The position numbers and the translations under genes were made by a program. A stretch of 64,000 nucleotides of DNA from Coriobacteriia bacterium (GTDB lineage: Bacteria; Actinomycetota; Coriobacteriia; Anaerosomatales; Anaerosomataceae), in NCBI GenBank assembly GCA_030655755.1, contig JAUSOQ010000043.1, forward strand, positions 272,883 to 336,882. The letters are read 5' to 3'. Positions 51,427 through 58,654 of the stretch are shown piece by piece. The notes under the pieces were generated by a model, which ran no database searches, was not told the DNA's origin, and worked only from the letters and a program-made list of their open reading frames with translations. Position 1 is the first letter of the stretch. Each line of letters opens with the position of its first letter.

Positions 51427-52674
51427 TCATTCGGCAGCAGCGAGCAGCTCGTCTATGCGATCGGTCCGTTCCCATGTGAAGTCACGTTCGTCACGGCCGA
51501 AATGACCATATGCGGCCGTCTTGCGATAGATCGGCCGACGCAGGTCGAGGTCGCGGATGATAGCGCCGGGACGGAGGTCGAATACCTGGAGAACGGCCTT
51601 CTCGATCTTCTCGACTGCCACCTTCTCGGTTCCGAACGTCTCGACGAGGACCGACAGCGGGTGCGCAACGCCGATGGCGTATGCGAGTTCGAGCTCACAA
51701 CGGTCCGCCAGACCCGCAGCGACGACGTTCTTCGCTACCCAGCGAGCGGCATACGCAGCCGAGCGGTCGACTTTAGTACAGTCCTTGCCCGAGAAAGCGC
51801 CGCCGCCGTGACGACCCATTCCACCGTAGGTGTCGACGATGATCTTGCGACCGGTGAGACCCGAGTCGCCCATCGGGCCGCCGATCACGAAACGGCCGGT
51901 CGGGTTGACGTAGATCTCGGCGTCTTTCCACTCGATGTTCTCAAGAGATAACACCGGATCGATGATGTGTTCGATGAAGTCGGGCTTCATGAGGTTCTCG
52001 ATGTCCACGCCATCAGCGTGCTGGCTGGAGATAAGGATCTTGTCCACAGCAACGGGCTTGCCGTCGACGTAGCGCAAGGTGACCTGCGTTTTGCCGTCAG
52101 GGCGCAGGTAATCTAAAACGTCAGCTTTGCGCACGGCAGTCAGGCGCTCGGCCAGGCGGTGTGCCAGGTAGATCGGCATCGGCATCAGTTGAGATGTCTC
52201 ATTGCACGCATAGCCGAACATCATGCCCTGGTCGCCCGCACCGATGAGATCGAGCGGATCGGTATCGCCGTGTTTGACCTCGTAGGCCTCGTCGACGCCC
52301 ATGGCGATGTCGGCACTTTGCTCGTGGATCGCGGTGAGAACCCCGCATGTCTCGTAGTCAAACCCGTACTTCGCGCGGGTGTAGCCGATGTCTTTGACCG
52401 TCTCTCGGACGATCGCGGGGATGTCGACGTACGCATGCGTACGGATCTCACCGGCAACGACGATAAGGCCTGTTGTCGTCATGGTCTCGCAAGCTACCCG
52501 GACGCTGTCAACAGATGCCTTCGAGCCCTTGTCGGTCACGTACCCTTCGGCCTCAAGCTCGGCCTCGCGTGTAAGGATCGCATCAAGTACCGCATCCGAG
52601 ATCTGGTCGCACATCTTGTCGGGATGTCCTTCCGTCACCGACTCCGAGGTGAACAGGAAATCGCGTCCGGGCAT
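51427..52674 (-). CDS. metK: S-adenosylmethionine synthetase
   Basis: Makes SAM from methionine and ATP. From ATG 52674 the product opens [22 protein letters not shown], with the [12 protein letters not shown] hexapeptide region and the [22 protein letters not shown] loop. 415 residues. AGGAGG lies four bases upstream. The whole gene is governed by an upstream SAM-I riboswitch with a terminator, giving end-product feedback. Confidence 0.98.
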   Translation of the reverse strand: MPGRDFLFTSESVTEGHPDKMCDQISDAVLDAILTREAELEAEGYVTDKGSKASVDSVRVACETMTTTGLIVVAGEIRTHAYVDIPAIVRETVKDIGYTRAKYGFDYETCGVLTAIHEQSADIAMGVDEAYEVKHGDTDPLDLIGAGDQGMMFGYACNETSQLMPMPIYLAHRLAERLTAVRKADVLDYLRPDGKTQVTLRYVDGKPVAVDKILISSQHADGVDIENLMKPDFIEHIIDPVLSLENIEWKDAEIYVNPTGRFVIGGPMGDSGLTGRKIIVDTYGGMGRHGGGAFSGKDCTKVDRSAAYAARWVAKNVVAAGLADRCELELAYAIGVAHPLSVLVETFGTEKVAVEKIEKAVLQVFDLRPGAIIRDLDLRRPIYRKTAAYGHFGRDERDFTWERTDRIDELLAAAE

Positions 52675-52693
52675 AGAGCCTCCTATTTGTCGT

Positions 52694-52711
52694 GCCCGGC
52701 ATGTGCCGGGC
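52694..52711 (-). other. 8-bp hairpin just upstream of the metK ribosome site
   Basis: GCCCGGCA-TG-TGCCGGGC (52694-52711) is a perfect inverted repeat ending about 10 bases before AGGAGG. It lies downstream of the riboswitch terminator; it may keep the ribosome site unpaired or act as a second pause. Confidence 0.5.
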
Positions 52712-52732
52712 TCCACCGATTCGTGTCCGAAC

Positions 52733-52764
52733 AAGACAAATGCCCCTGTCCGGACGGACAAGGG
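52733..52764 (-). terminator. SAM riboswitch intrinsic terminator
   Basis: On the minus strand CCCTTGTCC (52756-52764) pairs with GGACAGGGG (52743-52751) around GTCC, followed by the U-rich CATTTGTCTTGTT. It stands between the SAM-I aptamer and metK, so it is the probable regulated terminator. Confidence 0.75.
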
Positions 52765-52797
52765 ACATCGCATGCGGCACTTGCGGCCTGCGGTATT

Positions 52798-52927
52798 CCC
52801 TCATCTGCCAGGCATAAACGCCTGCCGCAACGTGGCACCGTACGTCGCTTTCACGTCGGTTGCCGGGGTGTCCTCGGGTGCGGTCCCTCGACCCTCTGCA
52901 GCACTCTCGCACTGCCTCTTGATGAGT
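52798..52927 (-). ncRNA. SAM-I (S-box) riboswitch
   Basis: Minus-strand aptamer shows the conserved pieces in order: P1/K-turn strand CTCATCAAGAG, GAGGGACCG, CCCCGGCAACC, CGGTGCCA, and closing GCAGATGAGGG, with P1 CTCATC/GATGAG pairing 5' to 3'. It directly precedes the terminator and metK. High SAM should stabilise the aptamer and terminate transcription. Confidence 0.93.
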
Positions 52928-52933
52928 GTCGCG

Positions 52934-52963
52934 ACCATAGCACGGGCGAGTGCGTCACTTCAA
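52934..52963 (-). promoter_or_regulatory. metK promoter
   Basis: Minus-strand TTGAAG (52958-52963), 18-base spacer, TATGGT (52934-52939). Transcription would begin near 52927, exactly at the 5' end of the SAM-I aptamer. Confidence 0.7.
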
Positions 52964-52996
52964 GAGCAGTGTGTGCAGGTCTGGTGTCCTGGAGGC

Positions 52997-53005
52997 TGGT
53001 ATGAT
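52997..53005 (+). promoter_or_regulatory. Extended -10 promoter of the PsiE-family gene
   Basis: TGGTATGAT is an extended -10 element (TGnTATGAT); no good -35 box is seen. A start near 53012 leaves a leader of about 28 bases with GAGGAGGT before GTG 53040. It is divergent from metK. Confidence 0.5.
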
Positions 53006-53039
53006 GTCGTGGTGCCACTGAGTGAAGAGGAGGTGTTCT

Positions 53040-53477
53040 GTGCTGAGTAGGATCATGCATGTCGCGGTGGACGCGCTCGAAAAGATCATCGCGCTGTTGC
53101 TCGTCGTTATCGCTGCTCTTGGCGCGGTCGACCTGGTCGTCGAGATGTATAGCGCCGTTGCCGAGACAGGATACCTCACGCCGGACTCGATCCTGCGCGT
53201 TTTAGACTCGGTACTGGTCGTGTTCATCGTCATTGAGTTGTTCAACATCGCTTTGGCGTACATGAAGCGGAAGAATGTGATCGCGACCGTCATGGAAGCC
53301 GGACTCGTCGCCGTGGTCCGGAAGCTGGTGATCTTCGAGACCAACGCCGATGCCACCTCTGTGCTGATGAAGGCATCGGCACTCGCTCTCCTCATTGTCG
53401 CTATCGGGCTGACTTGGTTCCTACTTCGCCGTTCCGGTATCTGTGAGACAGGGTCTCAAGAGACCGCGACCGACTGA
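53040..53477 (+). CDS. PsiE-family membrane protein
   Basis: 145-residue protein with four predicted membrane helices (about 12-35, 50-75, 85-105, 115-132). The pattern VDALEKIIALLLVVIAALGAVDLV, then FIVIELFNIALAYMKR and VRKLVIFETN matches phosphate-starvation-inducible PsiE. GTG 53040 has GAGGAGGT five bases upstream; ATG 53055 is an alternative. Function in phosphate stress is known only from induction data in E. coli. It is 20 bases upstream of gltX, so possibly co-transcribed. Confidence 0.85.
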   Translation: MLSRIMHVAVDALEKIIALLLVVIAALGAVDLVVEMYSAVAETGYLTPDSILRVLDSVLVVFIVIELFNIALAYMKRKNVIATVMEAGLVAVVRKLVIFETNADATSVLMKASALALLIVAIGLTWFLLRRSGICETGSQETATD

Positions 53478-53496
53478 CACTCCCGAAAGGAGTCCC

Positions 53497-54966
53497 GTGT
53501 CCGAGAACGTTCGTGTTCGATTCGCTCCAAGCCCGACCGGCCACCTCCACATCGGAGGTGCGCGAACTGCTATCTACAACTGGGCATTCGCCCGTCGTCA
53601 TGGTGGCACGTTCGTGCTGCGCATCGAGGACACAGACCCCGAGCGCTCCACGGACGAGAACACACAGGCGATACTGCGCGCGATGGAGTGGCTCGGCCTC
53701 GACTATGACGAAGGTCCCGGCGTGGGTGGCCCGTACGGTCCCTACTTCCAGACGCAGCGTTTTGCCAGCTACGCGGATGCTCTCGAGCGGCTCAAGGCCG
53801 CCGATGCCACCTACCCGTGCTTCTGTACACCTGCCCAACTCGATACCAAGCGTGAGGCTGCACGTGCCAGGGGTGGTTTCGCCGGTTACGACCGGACCTG
53901 CCGCTTACTTTCTGTAGCCGACGCCGAGGCGCGCATCGCATCGGGCGAGCCGCATGTATGGCGCCTAAAGGTCCCCGACGACCGCGGCGAGATCATCTTC
54001 CCTGATGCGGTTCGCGGCGATGTCTCATTCCCTGCCGACGCTGTCGATGATCTGGTGCTCGTACGCACCGACGGCACCGCCACCTATAATTTCGCGGTAA
54101 CGATCGATGATGCGACGATGGCGATCACGCATGTCGTTCGCGGTGATGACCACCTCTCGAACACACCCAAGCAGATCCTCATCTACGAAGCTCTCGGCGA
54201 GCCTGTGCCCGTCTTCGCGCACCTGTCGATGATCCTTGGCGCGGACGGCAAGCGTTTGTCCAAGCGACATGGTGCGACCTCGGTCGAGGCCTATCGTGAC
54301 CTCGGCTATCTGCCGGAGGCCGTGATGAACTATCTGGCGCTTCTCGGCTGGTCACTTGACGGCGAGACGACCATCCTCTCGCGTGAGACGCTCGCCGGGA
54401 ACTTCTCGCTCGACCGCGTGTCCCGTAACCCTGCGATCTTCGATGACGAGAAGCTCGAGTGGCTGAACGGCGTCTACATCCGGGAGTTCTCCCCGTCAGT
54501 ATTCGTCGAGCGCATGCTGCCATGGCTCGAAGAGGCCGGGTTGGCCAACGCGGGGGAGGTCGAGTCTCGCCGTGAGTGGTTCGAGGAGCTGGCGCCGTTG
54601 GTGTCCGAGAGGATCAAGCGAATGGACGAGGTCGTGGACATGGTCGGATTCCTGTTCAGGGACGCGATAACCATCGATCCGCTCGCGAAGGACAAGGTAC
54701 TTGCGAAAGAAGGTGCTGGACGGTCGCTCGAGGCTGCCGCCGATGCCCTCATGCACCTTGAGGACTTCGACGCCGTCAAGGTCGAGGCGACGTTGCGTGC
54801 GATTCCCGAATCACTAGGCCTGAAGCCGAAGATCGTGTTCCAGGCAGTTCGTGTCGCGATCACCGGTTCGACGATAAGTCCCCCACTGTTCGAGTCCATC
54901 GCGCTTCTCGGGAAGCCCCGTACGCTCGCCCGCCTGCAAGATGCACGGCCCTGGGCCACTGTGTGA
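53497..54966 (+). CDS. gltX: Glutamyl-tRNA synthetase
   Basis: Class I synthetase. HIGH-type motif PSPTGHLHIGGARTA near residue 13 and KMSKS-type KRLSKRHG at about residue 252; an alpha-helical anticodon-binding C-terminus completes 489 residues. GTG 53497 has AAAGGAG four bases upstream; the open frame upstream overlaps psiE and is not coding. Genes for tRNA-Gln and tRNA-Glu follow directly. Whether it also charges tRNA-Gln (non-discriminating) cannot be decided here; no GlnRS or GatCAB is in the window. Confidence 0.97.
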   Translation: MSENVRVRFAPSPTGHLHIGGARTAIYNWAFARRHGGTFVLRIEDTDPERSTDENTQAILRAMEWLGLDYDEGPGVGGPYGPYFQTQRFASYADALERLKAADATYPCFCTPAQLDTKREAARARGGFAGYDRTCRLLSVADAEARIASGEPHVWRLKVPDDRGEIIFPDAVRGDVSFPADAVDDLVLVRTDGTATYNFAVTIDDATMAITHVVRGDDHLSNTPKQILIYEALGEPVPVFAHLSMILGADGKRLSKRHGATSVEAYRDLGYLPEAVMNYLALLGWSLDGETTILSRETLAGNFSLDRVSRNPAIFDDEKLEWLNGVYIREFSPSVFVERMLPWLEEAGLANAGEVESRREWFEELAPLVSERIKRMDEVVDMVGFLFRDAITIDPLAKDKVLAKEGAGRSLEAAADALMHLEDFDAVKVEATLRAIPESLGLKPKIVFQAVRVAITGSTISPPLFESIALLGKPRTLARLQDARPWATV

Positions 54967-54983
54967 ACCAGCCTCGCGACGGC

Positions 54984-55012
54984 TTGACACACGCCTGAGC
55001 GCTCGGTAGCAT
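54984..55012 (+). promoter_or_regulatory. Promoter of the tRNA-Gln/tRNA-Glu unit
   Basis: TTGACA (54984-54989), 17-base spacer, TAGCAT (55007-55012): perfect -35 and good -10, as expected for stable RNA. tRNA-Gln begins 33 bases downstream. Confidence 0.8.
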
Positions 55013-55045
55013 ACCGTCTCGCGCCCAGGCAGCGTGTCCGCGAAC

Positions 55046-55121
55046 TGGGGTGTGGTGTAACTGGCAACACGTCGGATTCTGGTTCCGAAGAGTCTAGGTT
55101 CGAGCCCTAGCACCCCAGCCA
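55046..55121 (+). tRNA. tRNA-Gln (CTG)
   Basis: Full cloverleaf: acceptor TGGGGTG/CACCCCA, D arm GTGT/ACAC, anticodon stem TCGGA/TCCGA with loop TTCTGGT (anticodon CTG), T arm CTAGG-TTCGAGC-CCTAG, discriminator G and encoded CCA (55119-55121). It follows gltX. Confidence 0.96.
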
Positions 55122-55126
55122 AGCAT

Positions 55127-55202
55127 GGCCCGTTCGTCTAGCGGTTAGGACACCGCCCTCTCAAGGCGGAGATCACGGGTTCGAATCCCGTACGGGCTAC
55201 CA
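55127..55202 (+). tRNA. tRNA-Glu (CTC)
   Basis: Cloverleaf: acceptor GGCCCGT/ACGGGCT, anticodon stem CCGCC/GGCGG with loop CTCTCAA (anticodon CTC), T arm ACGGG-TTCGAAT-CCCGT, discriminator A and encoded CCA. It lies 5 bases after tRNA-Gln, so they form one transcript. Confidence 0.96.
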
Positions 55203-55212
55203 GATATGAATC

Positions 55213-55236
55213 GAAGACGGCCTCTTGGCCGTCTTC
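55213..55236 (+). terminator. Terminator after the tRNA pair
   Basis: GAAGACGGCC (55213-55222) and GGCCGTCTTC (55227-55236) form a perfect 10-bp stem with a TCTT loop. Only a weak T-run (GCCATTT) follows. It separates the tRNA unit from rnpB. Confidence 0.7.
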
Positions 55237-55278
55237 GCCATTTCCGGGCACAAATCGCCCTCCCCCTGTTAGAATAAC

Positions 55279-55624
55279 GTGCGGAGTGGGCCGGGCGACC
55301 GCGCGTCGAAAGACGTGAGGAAAGTCCGGACTCCATTGGGCAGGGTGCCTGCTAACGGCAGGGCGCGGTGACGCGACGGAAAGTGCCACAGAAAAGAAGA
55401 CTCCCCCGCCTCGGCGGGAGAAAAGCTGAAACGGTGCGGTAAGAGCGCACCAGCGTCACGGCAACGTGGCGGCTTGGCAAACCCCACCTGGAGCAAGGGC
55501 GAATAGGAGCGGTCACGGCTGGCCCGGCCATCGCTCGGGTATGCCCGCGTGAGACCGTCGGCGACGGCGGTCCTAGATAGATGGTCGTCCACGACAGAAT
55601 CCGGCTTACAGGCCCACTCCGCAC
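55279..55624 (+). ncRNA. rnpB: RNase P RNA component (type A)
   Basis: Catalytic RNA that matures tRNA 5' ends. P1 is formed by GCGGAGTGGGCC (55281-55292) and GGCCCACTCCGC (55611-55622). The diagnostic GAGGAAAGTCCGGACTCC follows, with AGAGCGCACCAGCG, a GGCAAACCCCACC stretch, and the 3' conserved ACAGAATCCGGCTTACAGGCC. Length about 345 bases suits bacterial type A. A TAGAAT -10 box (55270-55275) places the start near 55281; no good -35 is visible. It ends 3-4 bases from the stop of the convergent chelatase gene. Confidence 0.96.
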
Positions 55625-55627
55625 CCT

Positions 55628-57598
55628 CTAAGCCGTGCGCAGACGCTCCCGTACGATGACGCTGAGCGCACCGCCGTCCATCGCGGCGAGGCGTACGTAC
55701 TCGCCACTGGCAGCCTGCGCGATCTCACGTGCGGCAGATCCGCTGCGAGAGATGTGGGTCGTATCGATAACGATCGTGTTGATGTGCGCCTCCCGGATAC
55801 GCTGAGCTGCAGACTTCGCGTCTTCGGAGCCTAGACCGCCGTCCACTCCCACGTTGCCTCGTCCGTCGGTCACAAGAACGAGCCACGGGATGATGTCATC
55901 GTTTCGCCGCGTCTCACGCTGCAGTACTTCGAGCGACTTGAGTATGCCATGCGCTAGAGGGGTCGCTCCACCAGTCGGAAGAGTGCGCAGCTTCAACTGT
56001 GCGAGTTCCACGCTTGCCGTCGGTGCGAGGACAAGATCTGCGGCCTCTCCGCGGAACGCCACAAGCCCCACTCTGTCGCGACGCTGATATGCATCTACGA
56101 GCAGCTCCAACACGGCAGCCTTGGCGATCTCCATGCGGTTCTGTGCGCCCATCGATCCACTGGCGTCCACGCAGAACACGATCGAGGCGCCGACGCGTCG
56201 GCGGCGGACCTTGTTGCGGATGTCCGCAGGCTCGATCCTGATGGCCATATCGCCCTGGCGGGAAGACTGGAATGGCGCCGCAGCGCGGATCGTGGCGTCC
56301 AAAGCGATATCGGGGACATCTCCCGGCCGAGGCGCTTCAGAACGCACGTATCGGCCGTAGCGGTCATCAGAGGTCGTCTCCTGACGGCGTCCGCCTTGCG
56401 ACCGCCGTACGCGATCGAGGTCCAACGACATCGACGTCGGAAGCTCTCCGTCCGGGCCATCGGCGACAGTCCCTTCGATGAGAGTCCGTGCGATCTCCAG
56501 ATGGGTGTTTCCGTCGCCCGCTGATCCGCGGGGGCTTTCGGCATCACTGGCTCCCTCTTCGCCGTCGCCTGCGGCGGGATCCGATAGCATCGCTGCGACC
56601 TGTTCCTGGCTGAAGCGGTCCTCCTCGAAGGGCGTTCGCTTCATGCGATGCGCGAGTACCATCGGTGCGACATGGCGGATATCAGCCGCTGTCACACTTG
56701 ATCCTTCACGGAGCAAGGCATAGGCTGTGGCAGCCCTGGCCATCGTGAGGTCGGCACGGTGTCCGTCAACGCCGATGCGCGCGCATACGGATGCGATCAG
56801 GAAGAGCAGATCGTCGTCGAGCTCCACATCGGATAGCCCATGCTGTGCGCGCTTGATCTTCTCGGTCAAAGCGTGCTCCTGTGCCTCCCACCTCTTCACA
56901 AACGCCGCCGAATCGTCCTCGTAGGCCCGCCTGCGTCGCATGATCTCCATACGCGCCTGCGCGTCACCGATACCTTCGACATCGACGCATAGTCCGAATC
57001 GGTCGAGGAGTTGTGGTCGAAGCTCGCCTTCCTCCGGGTTCATCGTTCCCACGAGGATGAAGCGGGCGGGATGTTGGAAGCGTACGCCCTCACGTTCGAC
57101 AACGTTCACGCCACTGGCGCCGGCATCGAGCAGTGTGTCCACAAGGTGGTCGTCGAGCAGGTTCACTTCGTCGACGTAGAGGATGCCCCGGTTGGCCTCG
57201 GCAAGTAGGCCCGGCTCGTAGCGGCGTTCCCCTTTCTTGAGCGCGTGCTCGAGATCGAGGGTCCCCACGACCCGGTCCTCGGTCGCCGAGACAGGCAGGT
57301 CCACGAGGTGAGGTCGACGCTGAGCGCGAGCGTGCTTCGCGCCACTCTCCGTGCATGCCGAGCACCACGTTCGAGGATCATCGGGATCGCAGCCATAAGG
57401 GCATCCCTCGATGACATCGAACTCAGGGAGCACGCTGGCGAGCCCGCGTACGGCCGTCGACTTAGCGGTGCCTTTATGTCCTCTGATAAGGACACCACCG
57501 ACGCGCGGATCGACCGCGTTGAGCAGCAGTGCCGTCTTCAGTGCGTCCTGGCCCACTATCGCCGAGAACGGGAAACTGTGCCGGTCGTACCGCGACAT
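55628..57598 (-). CDS. Fused BchI-BchD-type metal chelatase ATPase/VWA protein
   Basis: 656 residues in one chain. N-terminal AAA+ domain: Walker A GHKGTAKST (40-48), a Cys-containing insert (CPYGCDP and CSAC, about 65-81), Walker B ILYVDEVNLLDDH and sensor segment VGTMNPEEGELRPQLLDRFG. Then an acidic/Pro linker (about 345-440) and a VWA domain (about 470-650) with the MIDAS motif CVDASGSMG and DGRGN. It resembles the I and D subunits of Mg/Co chelatases fused together, as found in many anaerobes that make cobamides or nickel tetrapyrroles. The catalytic H/CobN subunit is not in the window, so the metal is unknown; chlorophyll synthesis is unlikely. ATG has a GGAAGG site upstream. Confidence 0.88.
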   Translation of the reverse strand: MSRYDRHSFPFSAIVGQDALKTALLLNAVDPRVGGVLIRGHKGTAKSTAVRGLASVLPEFDVIEGCPYGCDPDDPRTWCSACTESGAKHARAQRRPHLVDLPVSATEDRVVGTLDLEHALKKGERRYEPGLLAEANRGILYVDEVNLLDDHLVDTLLDAGASGVNVVEREGVRFQHPARFILVGTMNPEEGELRPQLLDRFGLCVDVEGIGDAQARMEIMRRRRAYEDDSAAFVKRWEAQEHALTEKIKRAQHGLSDVELDDDLLFLIASVCARIGVDGHRADLTMARAATAYALLREGSSVTAADIRHVAPMVLAHRMKRTPFEEDRFSQEQVAAMLSDPAAGDGEEGASDAESPRGSAGDGNTHLEIARTLIEGTVADGPDGELPTSMSLDLDRVRRSQGGRRQETTSDDRYGRYVRSEAPRPGDVPDIALDATIRAAAPFQSSRQGDMAIRIEPADIRNKVRRRRVGASIVFCVDASGSMGAQNRMEIAKAAVLELLVDAYQRRDRVGLVAFRGEAADLVLAPTASVELAQLKLRTLPTGGATPLAHGILKSLEVLQRETRRNDDIIPWLVLVTDGRGNVGVDGGLGSEDAKSAAQRIREAHINTIVIDTTHISRSGSAAREIAQAASGEYVRLAAMDGGALSVIVRERLRTA

Positions 57599-57618
57599 TG
57601 CGAACCTTCCGAGAGAAG

Positions 57619-57656
57619 CGACGACCTGTCTACACTATATGGGAGGCGGGTCGTCG
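57619..57656 (-). promoter_or_regulatory. Dyad-flanked promoter of the chelatase gene
   Basis: CGACGACC (57619-57626) and GGTCGTCG (57649-57656) are perfect inverted repeats 22 bases apart; between them on the minus strand lies TATAGT (57634-57639), a good -10 box, 36-41 bases before the ATG. This could be an operator around the promoter, or a transcript hairpin ending the upstream gene (CTTCTCTC follows the stem). Confidence 0.45.
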
Positions 57657-57676
57657 GTGTCAGCAACAGTATGGGA

Positions 57677-58495
57677 CTACACGGACTTCCACTGGAAGCT
57701 TCCGCACTCGGAGGGGTTGCTTGTCCCGGCCTTCGGACACGTGTTCGCGTAGACACAGTCATCGCAAGAGTAATCGCCGAGCTCTATCTCGCCCGGCTCG
57801 TAGGTGGAAGCGGTGGAAAGCCCTGCTTCATCAAGCTCTACAGCCGCAGGCACTACCACCTCATCGTTGTAGTCGCCCATGATGACAGGTCGAGGCACGA
57901 ACTCAGGCTCCTGAGTCTCCAACTCGACCTTGTCAACGTTCGCCCAAGGCCAGTCGGTCGAGGTGGTGTCTGACGCTTCCGGCTCCCCCGCTACAGGCTC
58001 CTCGGGGATCTCTACCCCAAGCGACGCTATCGCCTGTGCAAGTTCGTCAGTGACATCGCTCGTCTCGGTAGAAGCCTCCTCCTCGACGAGGTCTTCAGTA
58101 TCAGCCACCGATACGATCGATTCGGGAGTGACGATCCCCTCCGCTTCAAGTGACGTCGCAGCGCGGCGCAACGCATCCGCCAGACCATCAGCGGGTATCT
58201 CGATGATCTCTTCTGACACGATCGACTCCGGTTCCATGATCTCTGCTACCGGCTCTTCTTCTCCGACCTCGCTTGCCGAAACGATCCCAGCGGCAGACTG
58301 AGCGGGTTGCTGGACGAAGAGTACGGGAGTCGCCGCATTCAGGTCACACACGAACACATCACGCATGTAGCCCTCGTCGGCCGACATCAGTCCGGGAAGA
58401 GCCTGCAACGCAGCCTCTCGCGTTGAGAACGATTCTGCCGACAGCAATCGCAACGAGTCGTCGGTCCTGTCGCGATCAATCAAGAAGAACGCCAT
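57677..58495 (-). CDS. Acidic protein with C-terminal Cys cluster, unknown function
   Basis: 272 residues, not recognised. Residues 1-65 (FLIDRDRTDDSLRLLSAESF, FVCDLNAATPVLFV) look folded; about 70-215 is a low-complexity Glu/Ser/Ala/Ile-rich region with repeated EE-S-I-V-S-like stretches, likely disordered; the C-terminus has CDDCVYANTCPKAGTSNPSEC, four Cys that could bind zinc or an Fe-S cluster. ATG 58495 has AAGGTGG seven bases upstream, inside a TTCTCG/CGAGAA palindrome that could mask the ribosome site. It directly precedes the chelatase gene. The longer open frame upstream has no support. Confidence 0.7.
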   Translation of the reverse strand: MAFFLIDRDRTDDSLRLLSAESFSTREAALQALPGLMSADEGYMRDVFVCDLNAATPVLFVQQPAQSAAGIVSASEVGEEEPVAEIMEPESIVSEEIIEIPADGLADALRRAATSLEAEGIVTPESIVSVADTEDLVEEEASTETSDVTDELAQAIASLGVEIPEEPVAGEPEASDTTSTDWPWANVDKVELETQEPEFVPRPVIMGDYNDEVVVPAAVELDEAGLSTASTYEPGEIELGDYSCDDCVYANTCPKAGTSNPSECGSFQWKSV

Positions 58496-58574
58496 GTCAC
58501 ATCCACCTTCTCGGTCGAGAAACCGATTACAAGGTCTACTCAATCCACACAACCACATGCTACGAGGCCGCGCC

Positions 58575-58599
58575 GTGACGGGCAACACATGCCCGTCAC
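58575..58599 (-). other. 10-bp inverted repeat in the leader of the Cys-cluster gene
   Basis: GTGACGGGCA (58575-58584) and TGCCCGTCAC (58590-58599) flank a 5-base loop. It lies between a minus-strand TACAAT box (near 58618-58623) and the gene start, and just upstream of the divergent exonuclease gene. It may be an operator for both or a leader hairpin. Confidence 0.5.
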
Positions 58600-58654
58600 C
58601 AACAGGACATGCTAGCATTGTACGCGACGATACCCTCCGAAGGCGGATGCGCAC

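Noticed and set aside
55628..57598. Magnesium chelatase of chlorophyll synthesis
   Set aside because: No other (bacterio)chlorophyll gene is present and fused I-D proteins are common in non-phototrophic anaerobes.
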